Translations under genes and position numbers: made by a program
The notes under the pieces: model-generated
Database searches by the model: none
Told to the model about the DNA's origin: nothing
What the model saw: the letters and a program-made list of their open reading frames with translations, nothing else
Assembly: GCA_964448105.1 (NCBI GenBank)
Contig: CAYUVK010000004.1
Coordinates: 26,831 to 90,830, forward strand
Source: CAVQBP01 sp964448105
GTDB taxonomy: Bacteria; Bacteroidota; Ignavibacteria; Ignavibacteriales; Ignavibacteriaceae
Length of the DNA: 64,000 bases
Direction: 5' to 3'
In this document: positions 1-7,480 of the stretch, in pieces
How the letters are laid out: each line of letters opens with the position of its first letter
How positions within the stretch are numbered: position 1 is the stretch's first letter

Positions 1-124
1 TTGTTTCAAATTAATAAATGATTTGAACATTATACTGCAATTAAATTTCAATGAAAAAAAATTTTCAAAAACTTAAAAAGATACTGCAATCTGCTTTGAA
101 ACTATAATAATTTTTTTATATTTT

Positions 125-138
125 TGAGCATATGCTCA
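125..138. promoter_or_regulatory. Perfect 14-bp palindrome upstream of DUF134 gene
   Basis: TGAGCATATGCTCA is a perfect palindrome lying 54 bases before the DUF134 start codon in otherwise AT-rich DNA. Its position fits an operator for the DNA-binding protein encoded next to it, but that link is inference. I saw no second copy in the other intergenic regions of the window. Confidence 0.45.
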
Positions 139-192
139 TAACTAAATTAAAATAATTTCAAACAATAAAATTTTTACTAAATAAATAGGAAG

Positions 193-507
193 ATGCCAAG
201 GCCAAGAAAACACCGCAAGGTTTGCTGCAATCCCTCAGCATATTATTTCAAACCAAGAGGAATTCCAATGTACGATTTAGAAGAGGTAATTCTTGAATAT
301 GATGAATTAGAATCTCTTCGACTTGCCGATCTTCTTGCATATTCGCATGAAGAATCAGCTAAAGAAATGAATATATCAAGAGCAACTTTCGGCAGGATAT
401 TGGAAAATGCCAGGAAGAAAGTTGCCGACAGTATTTTAAATGGTAAAGCCATCAGGATAAATGATGGACAATTATTAAAAACAAGTAATGGAGATAGAAA
501 TGTCTGA
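193..507 (+). CDS. DUF134 (UPF0251) family predicted DNA-binding protein
   Basis: The 104-residue protein has the DUF134 layout: a basic N-terminus (MPRPRKHRKV), a conserved CC pair at residues 11-12 followed by a PRGIPM segment, and a sigma-factor-like helix-turn-helix at about residues 52-80. The family usually sits beside NifX/NifB-like genes in anaerobes and is presumed to regulate them, although its ligand is not established. The stop codon overlaps the start of the NifX-like gene that follows, so the two are probably co-transcribed and translationally coupled. The palindrome at 125-138 is a plausible autoregulatory operator. The family call is firm; the role is inferred. Confidence 0.88.
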   Translation: MPRPRKHRKVCCNPSAYYFKPRGIPMYDLEEVILEYDELESLRLADLLAYSHEESAKEMNISRATFGRILENARKKVADSILNGKAIRINDGQLLKTSNGDRNV

Positions 508-955
508 AGAAACACAATCCGGTATAGAAACAAATAGTGAAGGTTTTTCAGGAAAAATTGCAATTGCAACTGATGATCAGAAAAGAGTTACCGGTCATAT
601 AGGAAGATGCAAATCATTTATGATCTATGAAATAAATGATAACAAAATAGTTAATAAAGAGTTAAGGGAAAATCTTTTTACAAACCATAGAATGATGCAC
701 CAAAACCATCAGCATCATGGAGAAGGGGGAGGACACAGTCATGCCCATTTAATTGAAGGTTTAAAAGACTGTAAATATCTTGTATCATCCGGGGGCGGAT
801 GGCGGGTAGTGGAAGATTTAAAGCAGCATAATATTACTACCCTCTTTTCGGATGTAGAATTTATTGAAGATGCAGTAAATATGTTTATAAAAGGAGAATT
901 AAAAGATGATACTGACTTAACTTGCAGGCATGAAGAACATCATCGTGAACACTAA
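500..955 (+). CDS. His-rich NifX/NifB-type (dinitrogenase Fe-Mo cofactor family) protein
   Basis: This 151-residue protein carries a single NifX/NifB C-terminal-type domain (KIAIATDD near the start, then HIGRCKSF, and GGGWRVVEDL in the second half). A histidine-rich insertion (MMHQNHQHHGEGGGHSHAH) and a C-terminal HEEHHREH tail could bind metal. No nitrogenase genes are present, so cofactor delivery to nitrogenase is unlikely here. I chose the ATG at 500 because GGAG lies six bases before it; an in-frame ATG at 488 would add four residues. It overlaps DUF134 by eight bases and the downstream gene by 26 bases. The metal-binding role is inference. Confidence 0.8.
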   Translation: MSEETQSGIETNSEGFSGKIAIATDDQKRVTGHIGRCKSFMIYEINDNKIVNKELRENLFTNHRMMHQNHQHHGEGGGHSHAHLIEGLKDCKYLVSSGGGWRVVEDLKQHNITTLFSDVEFIEDAVNMFIKGELKDDTDLTCRHEEHHREH

Positions 956-1433
956 GGGAATAATATATAAACCTATCGGAATTATTCATTCCCCATTTAA
1001 GAATATTGAAGGTGTTCCCATTCAACCTGCGGGAGCAAATGGAATAAAGGGCAAAGTTAAAGTTTATAAAAAATATTTAAAAGGTTTGATGAACCTGGAA
1101 GGATTTTCACATATAATATTAATTTATCATTTCAATTTATCGAAAGGATATTCACTAAAAGTAATCCCATTTCTTTTGGATACGGAACAAGGCGTATTTG
1201 CAACGAGAGCTCCAAAGCGTCCGAATCAAATAGGTATTTCTGTTGTTAAAGTTGAAAAGATTCAAGAAAATATTATAGACATTATGAATATCGATGTAGT
1301 TGATGGGACACCTTTATTAGATATAAAACCTTATGCAAGTCTTTTTGATAATGTAAAAAATGAAAAAATGGGCTGGCTTTCCGGAAAGATTAATGATGTT
1401 CATAAAATTAAATCCGATAAAAGGTTTAAATAA
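930..1433 (+). CDS. trmO: tRNA (adenine(37)-N6)-methyltransferase TrmO-like (TsaA/YaeB family)
   Basis: TrmO uses SAM to N6-methylate t6A at position 37 of certain tRNAs. The 167-residue protein shows the family's hallmarks: GIIHSPFK near the N-terminus, a PIQP segment, and the signature FATRAPKRPNQIG in the middle. Many anaerobes place this family beside metal-related genes, so a tRNA role cannot be proved from context. The start at 930 overlaps the preceding gene by 26 bases and has no good ribosome site, so an internal GTG at 945 is possible. The length matches short, single-domain members. Confidence 0.8.
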   Translation: MKNIIVNTKGIIYKPIGIIHSPFKNIEGVPIQPAGANGIKGKVKVYKKYLKGLMNLEGFSHIILIYHFNLSKGYSLKVIPFLLDTEQGVFATRAPKRPNQIGISVVKVEKIQENIIDIMNIDVVDGTPLLDIKPYASLFDNVKNEKMGWLSGKINDVHKIKSDKRFK

Positions 1434-1576
1434 TAGTACAACACGTTGCCGGAGTTCAAAATTGTTATTTATGATATATACCCAAAATGCAGACGTAACA
1501 GCAACGATCTGATTAAAGAAGAATAACATATTTTCATATATAATTTCTGCATGTAATTACGATCTTCTTGATAAAT

Positions 1577-3247
1577 TCACAGCCGTTCTGAAATAATTTT
1601 AGAATAGAAGCGAGTTTCAAAATCTTCATCCTCAAATAAAAAGCGAACTTCTTCTTTAAGGCTTTTGATTTTATACTTAAGTATTAAGTAGACTGAATTT
1701 CTTCTTACGTTTGCGTTTTCATCATGCAATGAATTTTTAATAATTTCCGCTGCTTCTTCTGAATCAATTTCACATAATGCGTTTATCGCACTGTTTTTAA
1801 CAAACCAAATAGAATCTTTTGTACCGCTTAGCAAAGTACTCCAAGCTTTTTCAGAACCTATTTCGCCCAGTGCACTATATATAAAATTTCGTATCCCAGG
1901 TCCTGTAGATTCATTTAATTTGTAAATTAAAGGTGCAAGTGCTTTTTCAGATCTTAATTTGCCAAGAGAAATTGCTGCGTTATTTCTTACCCTTGCTTCT
2001 TTATCGTTTAGCAAGGTGATAAGGTATTCCATAGCCGCATTAGCTTTCATATCGCCGAGTGTTATCGCTGCAAATTCACGTACCACTGGGTTGGGATCCG
2101 AAAGAAGGTCTATCAATGGTTTGATTGATATACTACCAAGATTTTTTAATCTATTGAAATGTTTGTGAATGTTTCTCCGTTCGGTAATTTTAATTTCCTT
2201 AACAACTAATTCGATTTGATGCTTTAGATCGATTGGACCTGAAATTAATTGATCCTGTTCTACGGTTCCAAAATCAACGCAGAATAAAGATAGCAAAACT
2301 AATATAATGGTATAAAATAATGTTACACCTGCAGCTTCGGTTTTTGTTGAAGGAGTATCCTTTTTAATTAATAACCTTACAGGAAAATTTAATATATTTT
2401 TTAACCATCTTGGAATAGGAAGAAGAAAAGGAGTACTCTTCTTATAATTTTCATATTCTTCCCCATTCTCTTCTTTCATCCTGATTTCTTCAATAAGGCA
2501 AATACCGATTATAATCATTACGGCAAGCAGCCATGGAAGGCTTGATGATATACTCCAACTCTTTTTCATATTATTTATATTTAATGAAAAAAGCATTAGT
2601 CCATAGCTCCATACTAACCAACCGACATACTGCGGGTGACGCGAAAATTTATAGATGGTATTAGAAGCAATCTTGCTTCCACCAAAACGAGTCTGTAACC
2701 ATACAAGCACACCCCAAACAAATAATAAACCTCCAACAGCCATAAAAAAATAGGAGATGAATTGATGAGCGTTCCAATTGAACAATCCTCCAACCCACAT
2801 TAAAATCCAATAAGGCAGATAAATAATATTACCTAATTGAAGAATGTTAAACGAAATATCCATAAACGGCAGCCATCCTACCCGGAGTATTCCCAGTCCA
2901 GCAAGGAAGAACATACTAAGAGCGAACTGCCCAAACACCGGTAGAAACAAAGCAAAGGCTCCTACCCACGCCCATCCGCTTTTCTTCGTAACAAAACCTA
3001 AAACAATAAAGGTGAAAATCAGTGTAAGGCTTGCATACCCTATCCATCTCAGGTAGAGCGAATCGATGAATAGATCGGACTTATATGCGTTAAATTCATC
3101 TATTCCTTGATCGAAGCCTGGGAAACCAACTTTTTCCTGAAGAGTCGCATCAATAAATCCGGGAAGTTCTATGAAAGCAAACATTAATGCGAATGAAAAA
3201 ATAAGTGCCAATATAAAAAGGCTTATGCCTTTAAGCTCCTTCATCAT
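1577..3247 (-). CDS. Membrane isoprenylcysteine-methyltransferase-like protein fused to HEAT repeats
   Basis: The 556-residue protein has two parts. Residues 1-300 hold several hydrophobic membrane segments and end in the ICMT/PEMT/NnrU-type signature (FSRHPQYVGW at about 201-210 and EENGEEYENYKK at about 259-270), the SAM-binding region of membrane methyltransferases. Residues 360-556 contain about five HEAT-like repeats, for example PLIDLLSDPNPVVREFAAI and YLITLLNDKEARVRNNAAI. HEAT repeats usually mediate protein contacts, so the tail probably recruits a partner or substrate. The substrate is unknown. Two shorter paralogues without HEAT repeats occur at 32670 and 40254. Confidence 0.78.
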   Translation of the reverse strand: MMKELKGISLFILALIFSFALMFAFIELPGFIDATLQEKVGFPGFDQGIDEFNAYKSDLFIDSLYLRWIGYASLTLIFTFIVLGFVTKKSGWAWVGAFALFLPVFGQFALSMFFLAGLGILRVGWLPFMDISFNILQLGNIIYLPYWILMWVGGLFNWNAHQFISYFFMAVGGLLFVWGVLVWLQTRFGGSKIASNTIYKFSRHPQYVGWLVWSYGLMLFSLNINNMKKSWSISSSLPWLLAVMIIIGICLIEEIRMKEENGEEYENYKKSTPFLLPIPRWLKNILNFPVRLLIKKDTPSTKTEAAGVTLFYTIILVLLSLFCVDFGTVEQDQLISGPIDLKHQIELVVKEIKITERRNIHKHFNRLKNLGSISIKPLIDLLSDPNPVVREFAAITLGDMKANAAMEYLITLLNDKEARVRNNAAISLGKLRSEKALAPLIYKLNESTGPGIRNFIYSALGEIGSEKAWSTLLSGTKDSIWFVKNSAINALCEIDSEEAAEIIKNSLHDENANVRRNSVYLILKYKIKSLKEEVRFLFEDEDFETRFYSKIISERL

Positions 3248-3370
3248 TATCTCCTAATTTGGAAGGGATAAATTTTCGTCAATTAAGTACTAAAAATTAA
3301 AGAAGCCCCACTAATTTAAACTAAATACAGCTTCGCCTTATAACTCGCATAAATATTAAATTTTTCTATA

Positions 3371-3448
3371 TTAAATGATTTTCAATACTACAAGATAATT
3401 TAGTGTGCTTATGGGTAAAATAGAACTTAAAAATAATTTTCTCTTCAT
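3371..3448 (-). CDS. Possible 25-residue small protein or truncated gene start
   Basis: On the minus strand an ATG at 3448 follows a good ribosome-binding site (AAGGAGAG, five bases before it) and opens a 25-codon frame with a basic N-terminus and a hydrophobic body (MKRKLFLSSILP). It could be a small membrane peptide, a leader, or the remaining start of a lost gene. No family is recognised. Coding evidence is limited to the ribosome site and the composition. Confidence 0.25.
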   Translation of the reverse strand: MKRKLFLSSILPISTLNYLVVLKII

Positions 3449-3831
3449 GATCACTCTCCTTATAATATTTGATGTTAATAATTCTATTTTTACGGAAGAT
3501 TTATACACCTACATATTGTAGCATCTATAAAATTCCCAGGTAAATTTTCTCTGAAAAGAGTTCTAACTTTATCTTATTGAAACGAAATAACTTCGTTAAA
3601 TTTAAACCTTCTTTTTTTGCAAAATTCCGTACATATTTTAGTACTTTTAATCTAGATGATTGAATATAAATCTTTATCAGGATAAACTTCCATTTAATGT
3701 TGCTTGCTACATAATTAAATTTTAGGACCATAGTTGAGGAGCTATTATTCCAAACTTGTCATTCCGAAAGGAATAGTATGAATTGAAGAAATGTTCAACC
3801 ATATTATAATCTTGAATATCTGTTTGATAAT
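3449..3831. other. Intergenic region, no convincing gene
   Basis: This AT-rich stretch separates two minus-strand genes. A 68-codon Lys/Ile-rich open frame lies inside it (3525-3731, minus) but lacks a ribosome site and any family resemblance. I see no terminator hairpin or RNA gene. Confidence 0.5.
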
Positions 3832-4368
3832 TTATTTGATAAATTTTTCGATTATTTCGTTTAATTTTATGAAAAACTGATTTCTAACTTTTTCAATATA
3901 TCGAGCTTCATTATAGTCAACGATAATCCTATCTCTATATATATATCTTTTAGGTTCTACCTGAAGTACAAATGAATTTATTTGCCTTTCCCAGAACCAT
4001 TCTGCACATCCAAATTGTATATATTCAGGATCAATTAAAGTTAATTTAGTTAGATGATTCAACAATATTTTCCCTTCTTGGTTATCCTTTGTACATATTG
4101 CGATATAAGATATTCTATAATCTATGCTTTTAATACCATTTGTAATTGGCAACGGGTTGATATTATACTGATTATTTTGCCCTCGATACAAAAAATGGCC
4201 ATAACAACTTTGTAATGAAAAACAATAATCTAATTTTGATATATTTTTAATCAATTCAATTATTGGAATATCAATTTCATTATAATTTATATTTCTTAAT
4301 ACTATATTACGCTGTGCATTGAAATCCGGATTAAGAACTAATTCTTTTGATTTAATAAATGTTTCCAA
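3832..4368 (-). CDS. Conserved-looking hypothetical protein of 178 residues
   Basis: I do not recognise the family with confidence. The protein is soluble, with mixed helix and strand composition and no signal peptide. Distinctive segments are CFSLQSCYGHFLY at about residues 48-60 and FGCAEWFWERQ at about 118-128, which have the look of conserved active-site or binding patches. The first segment distantly recalls the SSCSGR-type motif of TYW3-like tRNA wybutosine enzymes, but this is a weak resemblance. It stands alone, with about 115 bases to the next gene, and has a weak ribosome site. Confidence 0.55.
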   Translation of the reverse strand: METFIKSKELVLNPDFNAQRNIVLRNINYNEIDIPIIELIKNISKLDYCFSLQSCYGHFLYRGQNNQYNINPLPITNGIKSIDYRISYIAICTKDNQEGKILLNHLTKLTLIDPEYIQFGCAEWFWERQINSFVLQVEPKRYIYRDRIIVDYNEARYIEKVRNQFFIKLNEIIEKFIK

Positions 4369-4484
4369 TAATTTCTCTTTTACTGATTATTATTTTTGAC
4401 ATTCAAACCTTTCTTTTATTTACTGCTTAAGTAAAGTATTTAAATTAACAATTTTTAGACTTAATAATAGAATAAAAATAGTAA

Positions 4485-4862
4485 TTATGGTTTCAATAGT
4501 TCTTTAACCTTCTTTAGAAGTAAATCTCTGTCTATAGGTTTTTTAATATAGTCTTTCAGCACCTGGAATTGTCCATTCAATTTTAAAAATCTTTTGAAAT
4601 ATGGTATTACTCCTTTAATTATAATAACCGGAATATTTTTTGTATTTTTATTAACTTGTAATTTGCGTATCACCATAACATCCGATTCTTCGGGCATACC
4701 CAAAATAATTATGCCCGGTTTTTCAGTTAATGCTTTTTGAATACCCTCCCTTCCATTCTTAGCTGATATTACATAAAAATCATTTTCTGCAAAAAACATC
4801 GAGAGATATACTAAGGTATTCTCATCATCATCGATTATTAATATTTTATTTCTGCTTCCCAT
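4485..4862 (-). CDS. Receiver-domain protein lacking the phosphoacceptor aspartate
   Basis: Starting at the ATG at 4862, the product is about 125 residues, a single CheY-like receiver. The acidic pair is present (ILIIDDDENT) and so is the conserved lysine near the end (DYIKKPID). The usual phosphorylation segment, ILLD-x-x-MP, reads IIILGMPEES: the aspartate is replaced by glycine and two residues are missing. The Ser/Thr switch position reads IIIKG. It therefore probably cannot be phosphorylated in the normal way and may act as a binding module. A longer upstream start at 4973 would run through the zinc-ribbon gene and is unlikely. It is the last gene of the 5810-4485 operon. Confidence 0.75.
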   Translation of the reverse strand: MGSRNKILIIDDDENTLVYLSMFFAENDFYVISAKNGREGIQKALTEKPGIIILGMPEESDVMVIRKLQVNKNTKNIPVIIIKGVIPYFKRFLKLNGQFQVLKDYIKKPIDRDLLLKKVKELLKP

Positions 4863-4869
4863 GTTTTGT

Positions 4870-5250
4870 CTAATAGTACTCCATTTCAGAATATTTCTTG
4901 AAATTCCCATAAGTAGCTGATTTGATATTATCCTTTTGATTATTTGATGAATAAGGCAAAGGACCTTCCTCAATCATTCTACACCCACATGATGGACAGT
5001 AGCCTCCATAGTACGCTAATATTTCAGCATTTGGCATTCTTAATCCACACCGTGGGCAATAAAGAAATCTTACAGTCTTTTCTGAATCTTCCGTTCCATT
5101 GTTTGATTTTTCAGTAAGAAAATTTCGAGTTACATATAGCTTCTTTAAAATTAATGACCTGGAATTCAGGCTATTATTAAATTGCTGTAATATTAAATTC
5201 TGTATACATGGTTTTTGGGAAATAAAATATTTAATCATCCTATCATTCAT
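4870..5250 (-). CDS. Small zinc-ribbon protein
   Basis: The 126-residue product contains a four-cysteine zinc ribbon in its second half: CPRCG at residues 65-69 and CPSCGC at 85-90, spaced as in rubredoxin-like or treble-clef knuckles. The N-terminal 55 residues are Asn/Leu/Ile-rich without a known domain. It overlaps the upstream small gene by eight bases and precedes the pseudo-receiver gene by seven, so the genes are tightly coupled. Metal binding is likely from the motif; its target is unknown. Confidence 0.65.
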   Translation of the reverse strand: MNDRMIKYFISQKPCIQNLILQQFNNSLNSRSLILKKLYVTRNFLTEKSNNGTEDSEKTVRFLYCPRCGLRMPNAEILAYYGGYCPSCGCRMIEEGPLPYSSNNQKDNIKSATYGNFKKYSEMEYY

Positions 5251-5470
5251 CCTTACAACCTTCTGCTAAATTATCTAATAACTCCTTTCTTATTTTATTT
5301 AATATTTCATCAATTTCTTTTAATACTGTTTGAAGCTCATCAGTCCGGTTTATTAGAAATTGAATTTGTGTTATTATATTGGGGGGAATAGTTAAATGCT
5401 TTTTTATACTCTCTGTATATAAAAAATGATTCTGGAAGATTTCAGTATTTTGGATTAAAGGATTTTCCAT
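5243..5470 (-). CDS. Small helical hypothetical protein
   Basis: The 75-residue product is strongly alpha-helical, with a heptad-like run of Leu/Ile and Glu/Lys between about residues 35 and 70, and no cysteine motif apart from one near the end. I do not recognise a family. It sits one base after the NifX-like gene stop codon and overlaps the zinc-ribbon gene by eight bases, which supports it being a real operon member. It may be an adaptor or oligomerisation protein for its neighbours (inference). Confidence 0.6.
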   Translation of the reverse strand: MENPLIQNTEIFQNHFLYTESIKKHLTIPPNIITQIQFLINRTDELQTVLKEIDEILNKIRKELLDNLAEGCKDE

Positions 5471-5471
5471 T

Positions 5472-5810
5472 TTAATTCCTTGTTAAAATTCTTTCATCTT
5501 TTCCTATAAGTAATCCTTCTAAATAGAGTTTTAAAATATATTCAGTATCTCCTTTAATCCACGGAATTACCTTAATATTATAATTTCTTAGTTTTTTTTC
5601 ACACAGGTTTGTCAACCCCCCACATATTAATACATCCGGTTTAAGCTTTACCAGAGTATCGAGTTTCTTTAAGATATCGGCACAATCAAGCAGAAGTGTT
5701 TCTTTATTTTTAACTGTATTATTCTCGACTTTTACAATCATCAATTTTTCAGATACATCTAACCTTGATGATATTCTATTACCAAAAATCGATAATGCAA
5801 TAGTCTTCAT
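5472..5810 (-). CDS. NifX/NifB-type (dinitrogenase Fe-Mo cofactor family) protein
   Basis: The 112-residue protein matches the single-domain NifX-like fold: an opening strand (TIALSIFGNRISSRLD), a central aspartate-containing strand, then DVLICGGLTN and a C-terminal helix with YLEGLL. In nitrogenase systems this domain binds FeMo-cofactor precursors; here there are no nif genes. It is first of a four-gene operon (small helical protein, zinc ribbon, pseudo-receiver) and lies directly downstream of the sigma-54 activator gene. A candidate -24/-12 promoter is at 5855-5869 and activator-like repeats are at 5954-5999. Confidence 0.8.
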   Translation of the reverse strand: MKTIALSIFGNRISSRLDVSEKLMIVKVENNTVKNKETLLLDCADILKKLDTLVKLKPDVLICGGLTNLCEKKLRNYNIKVIPWIKGDTEYILKLYLEGLLIGKDERILTRN

Positions 5811-5854
5811 AGGATAAGCCTAAAAATTTAGACTAATTTATTTTATTATATATT

Positions 5855-5869
5855 TCAATTCATCTGCCA
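5855..5869 (-). promoter_or_regulatory. Candidate sigma-54 (-24/-12) promoter
   Basis: On the minus strand the sequence reads TGGCAGATGAATTGA. The -24 element TGGCA is canonical and the GG-to-GA spacing is exactly 10, but the -12 element is TTGA, not TTGC. A start site about 12 bases downstream would give a leader of roughly 30 bases for the NifX-like operon. The activator-like repeats lie about 110-155 bases upstream of that start site. Confidence 0.5.
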
Positions 5870-5953
5870 GAACTTTAAATTTATTTTACATGCCTTTCTT
5901 TATATAAATATTAAGGTTTAATAAGTGATGTAATTTTAGATAGGATTAAAAAT

Positions 5954-5999
5954 GTTGCAAAGATGAAAAATAAAAAAATCACCGTTGCACAGTTGCTAC
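5954..5999. promoter_or_regulatory. GTTGCA-type upstream activator sites
   Basis: The site GTTGCA-CAGT-TGCTAC at 5984-5999 differs by one base from a perfect GTTGCA-N4-TGCAAC inverted repeat, and another half site, GTTGCA, is at 5954-5959. They lie between the activator gene's stop codon and the candidate promoter at 5855-5869. Binding by one of the window's two activators is inferred from proximity and from repetition of the motif near 7414 and 46827. Confidence 0.5.
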
Positions 6000-6006
6000 A
6001 GAAAAA

Positions 6007-7353
6007 TTACAAGAGATTATATTTCTTCATCTTCCTATAAAGTGTCGCCCTGTGCAATTTAAGTTCTTTTGCAGCCATAACTTTACTCCCCTTATTTTTT
6101 TCCAATACATTCATAATCAACTTTCTTTCTGCTTCTTGAAATGGTGGCAGCGATTTTTCGAATTTTTGTTCTGAAATATCTTTATTATTTCCCTGTAATT
6201 CAGGAGGCAAGTGTTTTAATTTTATCTCTATATCCTGGCACATAACACAGGAATGTTCTATTATATTTTCAAGTTCACGCACATTACCCGGATAATCATA
6301 CTGCATTAATACTTCCAGAACATCCGCTGAGACACTATCAATTGATTTCCCCATTCGTTTATTAAACCTTTCTATAAAGTAATTTACCAGTAGAGGAATA
6401 TCTTCTCTTCTCTTTATAAGAGGTGGAAGATATATTTTAACAACATTTAACCTATAAAATAAATCATCTCTAAAAGCGTTCTTTTTTACAAGTTTTACAA
6501 GATCTTCCTTCGTAGCCGCTATAATCCGAACGTCTGCTTTAACAGGTGCAGTTGCTCCTAATGGTTCAAATTCTCTTTCCTGTAATACTCTCAAAAGTTT
6601 AACTTGAATTGAAAGAGGCAGACTTTCAACTTCATCCAGGAAAATAGAGCCCCCCTTTGCAAGAGCAAAGCGACCAGGTTTATCCTTTTTAGCATCAGTA
6701 AAAGCACCTTTAATATATCCGAACAATTCCGATTCAAGTAATGTATCCGGCAAAGCTCCGCAATTAATTGCAATAAACGGTCCATTTTTTCTTGAACTTA
6801 ATTTATGGACAGCACGTGCAAATAATTCCTTCCCTGTTCCACTTGCACCCTGAATCAGAACAGTACTTTCGCTTTTTGAAATTATAGGAATTATATCAAA
6901 TATTTGCAGGATTTCATGATTCTTCGATACTATATCTTCAAAAGTATATCCTTTTTTTATTACTTTCTTCAGCTCTTCAATAGTCGATAAATCCCTAAAA
7001 GATTCAACTCCGCCTACAAATTTTCCCTTTTCATTTTTTAGAATTGATGTGCTAATGCTTACCGGTATTTCATTTCCGTCTGATCTAAGTATTGTCACGC
7101 GCTTATCAATTATACGTTCACCCGTTTTTAATGAGCATTTCAAAGCACATGCTTTTTCGCAAATATTTGCCCTTAGAACTTCAAAACAAAATTGACCAAC
7201 GGCTTCCTCCTTCTCAATACCTGTTATATCTTCTGCTGCCCTGTTAAAGGAAGTTATAGTCATATTTTCATCTACGGTGAAAACACCATCCGCAACACTA
7301 TCAAGAATGATATTGGAATAAATTTCCTGGGGTTCTCTTTTTTGATCCTTCAT
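6007..7353 (-). CDS. Sigma-54-dependent transcriptional activator with cysteine-bearing PAS domain
   Basis: The 448-residue protein has three modules. A PAS domain (about 10-125) contains four cysteines in the pattern C56, C65, C69, C73, suggesting redox or metal/iron-sulfur sensing. The AAA+ domain (about 145-375) has Walker A GASGTGKE at 169-176 and GAFTDA at 216-221, a known variant of the sigma-54 contact loop GAFTGA. A Fis-type helix-turn-helix ends the protein (SKVMAAKELKLHRATLYRKM). There is no receiver domain, so it answers to its own PAS domain. GTTGCA repeats flank the gene on both sides. A paralogue is at 43716. Confidence 0.93.
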   Translation of the reverse strand: MKDQKREPQEIYSNIILDSVADGVFTVDENMTITSFNRAAEDITGIEKEEAVGQFCFEVLRANICEKACALKCSLKTGERIIDKRVTILRSDGNEIPVSISTSILKNEKGKFVGGVESFRDLSTIEELKKVIKKGYTFEDIVSKNHEILQIFDIIPIISKSESTVLIQGASGTGKELFARAVHKLSSRKNGPFIAINCGALPDTLLESELFGYIKGAFTDAKKDKPGRFALAKGGSIFLDEVESLPLSIQVKLLRVLQEREFEPLGATAPVKADVRIIAATKEDLVKLVKKNAFRDDLFYRLNVVKIYLPPLIKRREDIPLLVNYFIERFNKRMGKSIDSVSADVLEVLMQYDYPGNVRELENIIEHSCVMCQDIEIKLKHLPPELQGNNKDISEQKFEKSLPPFQEAERKLIMNVLEKNKGSKVMAAKELKLHRATLYRKMKKYNLL

Positions 7354-7413
7354 AGCTTTAAGCTTGCAAAAGAAAGTTTATTATAATTATAAATTTAATA
7401 TTTAAAAACAATA

Positions 7414-7429
7414 GTTGCATATCTGCAAC
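7414..7429. promoter_or_regulatory. Perfect GTTGCA-N4-TGCAAC inverted repeat
   Basis: GTTGCA-TATC-TGCAAC is a perfect dyad with a four-base spacer in the divergent region between the sigma-54 activator gene (start 7353, minus) and the small membrane protein gene (start 7564, plus). It is the best copy of the motif that recurs at 5954-5999 and 46827-46863, so it probably is the binding site of one or both activators. It lies about 60 bases before the autogenous activator gene and about 70 before a candidate plus-strand promoter. Confidence 0.6.
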
Positions 7430-7480
7430 ATAAAAATCGCTACGAATCCCTAATTCAATTAAAAAACAAAATTTATTTAT

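Noticed and set aside
1..60. TTCAAAT ... ATTTGAA inverted repeat at 5-27
   Set aside because: A/T-rich 7-base arms with a nine-base spacer in AT-rich DNA are expected by chance, and no gene start is near enough for a clear role.
3525..3731. Minus-strand 68-codon frame in the 3.4-3.8 kb gap
   Set aside because: Lys/Ile-rich composition from AT-rich DNA, no ribosome site, no recognisable domain, and no conserved pattern.
4862..4973. Longer N-terminus for the pseudo-receiver (start at 4973)
   Set aside because: The extra residues are the zinc-ribbon coding region read in another frame; the receiver fold begins with the ATG at 4862.
5811..5825. Search for a promoter closer to the NifX-like start at 5810
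   Set aside because: No -24/-12 or clear -35/-10 pair near the start codon; the 5855-5869 site fits better.
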